Assembly: GCF_001513745.1 (NCBI RefSeq) | Contig: NZ_CP013382.1 | Coordinates: 558,001-622,000, forward strand | DNA from: Burkholderia humptydooensis | Lineage (GTDB): Bacteria; Pseudomonadota; Gammaproteobacteria; Burkholderiales; Burkholderiaceae | Direction of reading: 5' to 3' | Length of the DNA stretch: 64,000 nt | In this document: piece after piece, positions 44,701 to 53,700 of the stretch | Layout of the letters: every line of letters starts with the position of its first letter | Position numbering within the stretch: the first letter of the stretch is position 1 | Notes under the pieces: generated by a model | The model's input: the letters and a program-made list of their open reading frames with translations, nothing else | Databases searched by the model: none | Told to the model about the DNA's origin: nothing | Made by a program: the position numbers and the translations under genes

Positions 44701-47700
44701 ATCGCGATCATCGGCCTGTCCGGACGCTACCCGCGATCGGCCGATGTCGCCGAGTTCTGGGACAACCTCGCGGGCGGCGTCGACGCGGTCCGCGAGATTC
44801 CGGCCGAGCGTTGGGACTGGCGCGCGTTTCACCGCGACGGCGACGGCCATCGTCCCGGTGCGCACGCGAGCCGGTGGGGCGGTTTCATCGACGGCGTCGA
44901 CGAATTCGATCCGCTGTTCTTCAACATCTCGCCGAGCGAGGCGGAGATCATGGACCCGCAGGAGCGCCTGTTCCTGCAGCATGCGTGGGCCGCGCTCGAG
45001 GATGCCGGCTACTCGCGCGGCCGCCTCGCGCGTGAGAGGCGTGAGCGCGAGGCGGCCGGCATCGGGACCGGCGCGGGCGAGACGGGCGTCTATGTCGGCG
45101 TGATGTATAGCGAATACATCCAGTGCGCGAACAACGATCCGGAACGACTCGTCGGCAGCAGCTACGCGAGCATCGCCAATCGCGTGTCCTACGCGCTCGA
45201 TCTGCGCGGCCCGAGCCTCGCGATCGACACGATGTGTTCGAGTTCGCTGACGTGCCTGCACCTCGCCTGCGGCGAACTGGCCTCGGGTGGCATCGGCATG
45301 GCGCTCGTCGGTGGCGTCAACCTGAACCTGCATCCGAACAAGTACCATCTGCTGAGCCGCGGCCGATTCGTATCGCCGCGCGGCCGCTGCCACAGCTTCG
45401 GCGCGGATGGCGACGGCTACGTGCCGTCGGAGGGCGTCGGCGTGGTCTGCGTGAAGCGGCTTGCCGATGCGCAGCGCGATGGCGATCCGATCTACGCGGT
45501 GATCCGGGGCAGCGCGATCAATCACGGCGGCAAGAGCCAGGGCTACAGCGTGCCGCAGCCGCAGCGCCAGCAGGACGTGATTCGCCAGGCGCTGAAGCAG
45601 GCGCAAGTCGACGCGCGCGCGATCAGCTACGTCGAGGCGCACGGCACGGGCACCTCGCTCGGCGATCCGATCGAGATCGCGGGGCTCGCCGGCGCCTTCT
45701 CGCGCGATACGGCCGACACGCAGTTCTGCGCGATCGGCTCCGTCAAGTCGAACGTTGGCCATTGCGAGGCGGCCGCGGGCATGGCCGCGCTCACCAAGGT
45801 GATCGGCCAGATGCGTGCCGGCGAGCTGTTCCCGTCGCTGCACGCGCAACGGCTGAATCCGCATATCGATTTCGCGGCGAGCCCATTCGCCGTGGTGCGC
45901 GAACGGCGGCCGTGGGCCGGCGTGGCGGGGCGCCGGATCGCCGCCGTCTCGTCGTTCGGCGCGGGCGGTTCGAACGCCCATTTCGTGCTGCAGGACTATG
46001 CGCGGCCCGGCGACGATGCCATCGACGACGAAGGCGGCGGCGCCTGCCTCGTGCCGCTGTCGGCACGCACGCCCGAGCAACTGGCGCAGCAGGCCGGCGC
46101 GTTGGCCCGCTATCTGGCCGACTGCGCGCGGGCGCCGGGCGGCGCACGTCACTGGCATCGCCCGCCCGCGGGACTCGCGAGCATCGCCTATACGCTGCAG
46201 ACCGGGCGCGAGCCGTGGGAGGCGCGCGTCGCATTCATCGCGACGTCGCGCGACGAACTGCTTGCGCTGCTCAACGGCTATCTCGACGGCCGGCCTGACC
46301 CGCGCCGCGTGTTCTCCGGCACGCGCGCGAGCGGCAGCCGACTGCTGCCGCTGTTCAGCGCGGACCAGGACAGCCACGCGCTCGTCGAAAACTGGTTCGC
46401 CAAAGGCAAGCACGCGGAGCTGCTGACGGTCTGGGCCGAGGGCGTCGATCTCGACTGGGCGCGCTTGTATGACGGCGTCGGGCCGCGCCGGCCGCGCCGC
46501 GTCAATCTGCCGACCTATCCGTTCGCGCGCGAGCGCTACTGGCTGCCGGTGCCCGACGTCGATACGCCGCATGCGGCGCCGGAGCGCAGCGGCGGCGCCG
46601 ACATCGCGGCTGCGCCGAGCCTCGGCTACCGCGTGCCGGACTGGGAACGCTTGCCGGACGCGGCGGCAAGCGACGCGCGCGCGCGCATGGCCGAATCGGA
46701 GCCCGACGTGTTGCTGTGCGGCTGGGACGCCGACGCGGCGCAACGGCTCGCGGCGTGCTGGCCGGCGGATTGCGGCCGCATCGTCGGCGCTGCGGCTCAT
46801 GCCGACACCGAAGCCATCGACGAGGCGTTTACGGAGCTGGCGCTGGCGGTGTTCGCCAATCTGCAGGCGCGGCTCGCCGCCGCATCCGGCGCAGCCGTGC
46901 GCGTGCAGTTGCTCGTGCCGCCGGGCGAGCGCGGCGAACTGCTGAGCGCGCTGGAAGCGATGCTGCTCAGTCTCGCATTCGAATACCCGGGCTTCGCCGG
47001 CCAGCTCGTGCTGTGCGGCGAGGTGACCTCCGATGCCGCAGCGCGCGCGATGCGCGAGCAGGCCGAGCTGGCCGCACGTCATCCGCACGCCACACTGGTC
47101 CGCTTTCACGACGGCGAGCTGTCGCGCCGCGTGTGGCGCGAGACTGACGCGAGGGAGCCGGCCGGGTCGCCGTGGCGCGAAGGCGGGGTCTACCTGATCA
47201 CGGGCGGCGGCGGCGCGCTCGGCATCGTGCTCGCGCGCCATCTCGCGCGTGAAATGCCGTCCGCGACTCTGGTTCTGGTCGGCCGACGCGCCGCGTCCGA
47301 ACTGGCGGGCACGCCGGCCGGCGCATCGCTCGACACGCTGCGCGCGCAAGGCGTCGCGGTCGAATACCGCGCAGCCGACATCAGCGATCGCGCGGCCTGC
47401 GAGCAACTCGTGGCCGACGTCGCGCGCGCGCACGGCGCGCTGCACGGCGTGTTCCACGCGGCCGGCGTGGCCCGCGACGGCGCCGCGTCGCACAAGACGG
47501 CGCAGACCTTGCGCGAGGTGCTCGCGCCCAAGGTGGCCGGCACGGTGAATCTCGATCGCGCGACGCGTCATCTGCCGCTCGATTTTTTCGTGCTGTATTC
47601 GTCATTGTCGGGCGCGATGGGCAACGCGGGCCAGAGCGACTATGCGACGGCCAACGCTTTCCTTGACCGCTACGCGGCGCGGCGCGAGGCCCGCGCCGCG

Positions 47701-50700
47701 GCGGGCGCCTGTCGAGGCCGCACGATATCGATCGGCTGGCCGTGGTGGGACGGCGACGGCATGGCGCCGGACGGGCATGCGGCGCGGCTGCTGCGCGAGG
47801 CGGGCATGTTGCCGCTCGGCGCCGACGACGGCATGCGTGCGCTGAAATGCGCGCTCGCGCATGCGGGCGAACACCTGCTGGTGGTCCATGGCGACGCGGC
47901 GCGCATGCGTGCGGCCGCGCAGGCCGGCGAAGCGAGCGCCGTGCCGGCCGGGCGCGGCACATCGCCCGCGGCGCGCGACGGCGCCGATCTCGACGAGCGC
48001 GTCACCGGCCGGCTGCGCGAACTGCTCGGCCGGCTCTGCAAGCTGTCGCCGCAGCGCATCGACCCGCGCGCCCAGTTCGAGAACTACGGTGTCGATTCGG
48101 TCCGCGTGATCCATCTCCAGCAGGCGCTCGGCAAACACTATCCGGGCATCGGCAGCGCGTTGCTCTACGAACACACGACGCTCGCGAGTCTGGCCGCGCA
48201 TCTGGTCGCGCAGCATCCGGTGCAAAGCCGCGCTTGGGCCGGCGAACCGGAACATGCCGATGCGCCCGCCGCGCCGGAGGCCGAGCCGCCTCGCGCAACG
48301 GGCGGCGACAACGTCCGCCGCGCGATCGGCGGCGATGCGGCGCGCGCCGCCGCGAACCCTGGCGACGAGGATCTCATCGCGATCATCGGCATCGCGGGCC
48401 GCTATCCGAAGGCCGCGAACCTCGCAGAATACTGGCGCAATCTCGCGGGCGGCGTCGATTGCATCGACGAGATTCCGGCCGAGCGCTGGTCGCTCGACGG
48501 ATTCTACGTCGCCGACAAGGACGAGGCTTCGCGCACCGGACGCAGCTACAGCAAGTGGGGCGGCTTCCTCGATGGGTTCGCGGATTTCGATCCGCAGTTC
48601 TTCTCGATCGCGCCGCGCGACGCCTGGCTGATGGACCCGCAGGAGCGCCTGTTCCTGCAATGCGCGTGGGAGGCGCTCGAGGACGCGGGCTACAGCCGCG
48701 AGGCGCTCGTCGAGCGTCATCGGGCGCGCGCGGGCGTGTTCGTCGGCGCGACCAAGACGGGTTTCGAGCTGTATGGGCCGCAATTCTGGCGTCAGAACAA
48801 GGCCTTTCTGCCGCGCACCTCGTTCGGCTCGATCGCGAATCGCGTGTCGTACTGCCTCGACCTGACCGGGCCGAGCCTCGCGATCGACACGATGTGCTCG
48901 AGTTCGCTCGTTGCGATCCACGAGGCCTGCGAACGGCTGCGCCGCGGCGATTGCGACATCGCGATCGCGGGAGGCGTCAACCTGTACCTGCATCCGGCCA
49001 ACTACGTCGCGCTGTGCTCGGGCCACATGCTGTCGCCCGAAGGGCGCTGCCGCAGCTTCGGCGCCGGCGCGGACGGTTTCGTGCCGGGCGAGGGCGTGGG
49101 CGCCGTGATCCTGAAGCCGCTCGCGCTGGCGCGGCGCGACGGCGATGCGATCCATGCCGTGATTCGCGCGAGCGGCATCAATCACTCGGGCAAGACGCAC
49201 GGCTACATGGTGCCGAGTCCGGCGTCGCAGCAGGCGCTGATTCGCCTGACGCTGGCGCGGGCCGGCTGCGATGCCGCATCGATCGGCTATCTGGAGGCGC
49301 ACGGCACGGGCACGGCGCTCGGCGATCCGATCGAGTTTCGCGGCCTCGTGCAGGCATTCGGGGAACGCGGCGCCGGCGTGCAGTGCGCGCTTGGTTCGGT
49401 GAAATCGAACATCGGGCATCTCGAGGCGGCGGCGGGTATCGCCGCGCTGACGAAGGTCGTCCTGCAACTGCGCCACCGCAAGCTCGTGCCGACGCTGCAT
49501 GCCGCCGAGTTGAATCCGGAGATCGCGCTCGACGGCAGCGGCTTCGTGATGTGCGACATGTTGCGCGACTGGACGCCGCAGCCCGGCGCGGATGCGCCGT
49601 TGCGGGCCGGCATTTCGTCGTTCGGCGCGGGCGGCGTGAACGCGCATCTGATCGTCGAGCAGTACCGCGACGCCGAGGCGGACGCCGCCGCGCGCAACGG
49701 TGCGGACGAGGGGGCAGCGCCGGCCGTGTTCGTGCTGTCCGCCCGCAACGCGGATAGGCTCGACGCGTACCTGGACCGCATGATCGCGTTTCTCGCCGAT
49801 GGCGGCGGCCCGCTCACGGCGCTATGCCGCGAACTGCAGACAGGCCGCAGTGCGATGGCGGAACGTTGCGCCGTCGTCTGTCGTTCGACGACGGAACTGC
49901 TCGAGGTGCTGCGCGCGCATCGGCGCGGCGAGCCGGTCGAGGGCTTCCACCGCGGCCGTATCGTCGATGTCGATGTCGCCGCCGATGCCGATGCGGTTGC
50001 GCCGGACGATCTCGATGCCTGCGCGCGCGCCTGGGTGCGCGGCGCCGACATCGATTGGCGCGTCGGGCAGGCTCCGCCGTGCGCGCGGCCGGCTCGTGCG
50101 ATCGCCGTACCGACCTATCCGTTCAAGCCGCAGCGTTTCTGGCTCGATACGCTCGCGCCCGCGCTGGCGCTCGATGTTGCGGCGGGTGACGCCGTCGCGC
50201 GAGCCGCCGACGCCGCGACGGGCGGGCCGCACGCGTCTTGCGCCGGCGCGATCCGGCTGCCCGCGCCGCGCCGCTTCATCGCGCCGGGCGGCATGCTGTC
50301 CGACGCGCGGATCACGCTGATGTCGCCGGCCGAAGCCGCGCGCTCCCGATCGGCAGCGCATTCTCCCCAACCCGACTCGACGGCGCGACGCGCGCCGGCC
50401 GCCGAGCCGCTCATCGCGCGGCGCGACGACGCGCATCCCTCGCTGCGCCATGTCGATCTGCCCGCCGGTTGGAGCGCGGCGGATCTGGTGGCGCGGCTGA
50501 CCGAGCTGTTCGAGCTGTTCGAGCGCCCGGTGTCGGGCGAGCCGGTCGACGCCGTGCTGCTGCACGGCCCGCGCGACGGATTTCACCACGCCCTCGACGA
50601 TGTGCCCGACGGCGCGCTCGCCCGGCTCGTCGCCGCGATCGGAGGCGCGCCGCCGGTCGTGCTGGCCGCGCTCCCTGGAGATGCGATCGGTCTCGGCTGG

Positions 50701-53700
50701 TTGATCGGCGCCGCCTGTGATCTGCTGATCGTCGACTCGGGCAGCCGCTACGGCTGCGCGACGCCCCCGTCCGGTGCGGCCGAAGAACTGCTGAGCGCGC
50801 GCTTCGGCGCGCGGCCCGGCGCCGCCGCGATGCTGTCGGGCGCGGTGCGCACGGGCGAGACCTGGCAGGCGGCGAATCTTGGCCTGCATGCGGTGCCCGC
50901 GCAGGCGATGGGCGGCGAGGCGCTCGCGGCGACGCAGGCGCTCGTCGCCGGCGGCGGCCGCGCGGCCAGCCTGCTCAAGGCGCACTGGCGCGGCGCGTTC
51001 TTCTCGGAGGCTGGCGCGCTCGGCGCGCCGTCGTCGTGGCCGGTGCTCGCGGATCGCGCACACGAGCCCGAACTCGCGGACGTCGCCGCCGCGGCCGATT
51101 CCGGCCGGCCAGTGGCGCTGCCGCATTCGTGCGTCGAGCTGACGCTCGACGATGCCGGCGTCGCGGTCGCGCGAATCTCTGATCCGGCCACCCGCAACGC
51201 GTTCACGCCGGCGCTCGTTGCCGCGATGGAGGCGGTCGTCGCTTGGGCGAGCGAGACACCCGGGTGCAAGGTGCTGATCCTGACGGGCCACGGCCACTAT
51301 TTCGCGACGGGCGGGACCCGTGAGGGCCTGCAGGCAATCCAGCAGGGCAACGCGAAATTCACCGATGCGCGTCTCTACGAGCTGCCGCTCGCCTGCCCGG
51401 TGCCGGTGATCGCGGCGATGCAGGGCCACGCGATCGGCGCGGGCTGGGCGATGGGGATGGCTTGCGACGCGGTGCTGTTCGCCGAGGAGAGCGTCTATCA
51501 CAGCCCGTACCTGTCGTATGGCTTCACGCCGGGCGCGGGCTCCACGCTCGTGTTCCCGATGCGGCTCGGCCTCGACCTGGGCCGGGAAATCCTGCTCGGG
51601 GCGCGGCCTTACAAGGGGCGCGAGTTGCGCGAGCGGCTGCCCGGCCTGTCGGTGGCGCCGCGCGGCGAGGTGCTCGCGCGGGCGCGCCGGATTGCTGCGC
51701 AATGGTCCGCGCAGCGGACACGCAACGAGCTGATCCGCGACAAGCGGCAAGCGCTTGCGGCGCTCGCGCAGGCCATGCCTGCGGCGATACGCAAGGAACT
51801 CGCGATGCACGAACAGACGTTCCATCACAACCCCGACGTGGCGCGGCGGATCGATCGCGCGTACGGTGTCGGCGCGACGCCGGCCGCCGACATGCCGAGC
51901 ACGCCCGCGCGCGATCTGGCGGCCTTGCTGAAGTCGACGCTGGCCGCGGAAATCCAGCTATCCGCCGACGAACTCGACGACGAGGCGGGCTTCGTCGATC
52001 TCGGCCTCGACTCGGTGACCGCCGTGACCTGGGCCCGCACGCTCGGCCGGGCGTTGTCGATCGAGCTGACGCCCGCGCACGTCTATCAGTATCCGAGCGT
52101 CGCGAAGCTGCTCGCGTACCTGCGCGAAGCCACGGATGGCGTGGCCGTGCGCGGCGACGTCGGCGGGGCGGATGCCGTGCCGGCCGCCGCGCCAGCGCCC
52201 GGGCCGAAACCCCAGCCAACGCTCGAGCCGACGCCCGCGGCAGCGGCCGGCATCGCGATTGTCGAGATCGTGCGGCAGACGCTTGCAGCCGAGCTGCAGC
52301 TCGACGCGCAGGACATCGACGCGCACGCTAGCTTCGTCGACATGGGGCTCGACTCGGTGACCGCGGTGACCTGGGCGCGCAAGCTGCATGAGCGGCTTGC
52401 CGTCGACCTGTCGCCGACCCAGCTTTACCAGCATCCGAACGTGGCTGCGCTGTGCGCCCATCTATCCGACGCGGGCGCGTCGGCCGGGCCGGACGCGGCG
52501 GCGCACGCGGCTGCGGATCGCGCCGCGCGGACAGCGGCATCGGAACCGGCGTCTCGGCCGGCGCTTCAACCTGCGCCGCCCAGCATCGCTGCGCAGGCGC
52601 CGGCACTCGCGACCGTCCAGGCGCCGCCCGCCGTCGGATCGACACCCGAGCCGCCGCCGACGCCCGCGGATGCGCCGCGTCGCGCCGCGTCGGCCGAGCG
52701 CGTCGACATCGCGATCATCGGGATGGCCGGCCGCTTTCCCGGCGCGGCCGATCTCGACGCGTTCTGGCGCAACCTCGTGGAAGGGCGCGACAGCATCGTC
52801 GAGGTGCCGCCGCACCGCTGGTCGCTCGACCGCCACTACGACCCCGATCCGCAGGCAAAAGGCAAAACCTACAGCCGCTGGATCGGCCTGCTCGACGACG
52901 CAGACGCGTTCGACGCCGAATTCTTCGGCATCTCGCCGCGCGAGGCCGAGCATATGGACCCGCAACAGCGCGTCTTCATGGAGAACTGCTGGCACGCGAT
53001 CGAGCACGCGGGCTACAACCCGTTCAGTCTCGCCACGCAGCGCACGGGCCTGTTCGTCGGCTGCGCGACGGGCGACTACGCCGATCTTGGCCGGCGCGAC
53101 GAGGCGGGCGCCCAGTCGTTCATGGGCGGCGCGAGTTCGATCCTGTCGGCGCGCATGCCGTATTTCCTCAATCTCGACGGCCCGTGCCTCGCGATCGATA
53201 CCGCCTGTTCCTCGGCGCTCGTCGCGGTCAACGAGGCATGCAACAGCCTGCTGCTCGGCAACTGCGACCTCGCGATCGCGGGCGGCGTCTGCGTGATGGC
53301 CGGCCCGACCCTGCACATCCTGTCGAGCAAGGCCGGCATGCTGTCGCCGACCGGCCGCTGCCGCACTTTCGACGGCGCCGCGGACGGCTTTGTCCCAGGC
53401 GAGGGCGTGGGCACCGTGCTGCTGCGCCGGCTCGACGAAGCGCTTGCCGCCGGCGACACGATCCACGGCGTGATCCGCGGCTGGGGCATCAACCAGGACG
53501 GCCGCACCAACGGCATTACCGCACCGAATCCCGACGCGCAGCGGCGTCTCGCGAGCGGCGTCTACCGCCGCTTCGGCATCGATCCGAAGCGGATCATGAT
53601 GGCCGAGGCGCACGGCACCGGCACCAAGCTCGGCGATCCGATCGAGGTACGGGCGCTGACCGAAGCGTTTCGCGAATTCGATGCCGGCACCGGCTACTGC

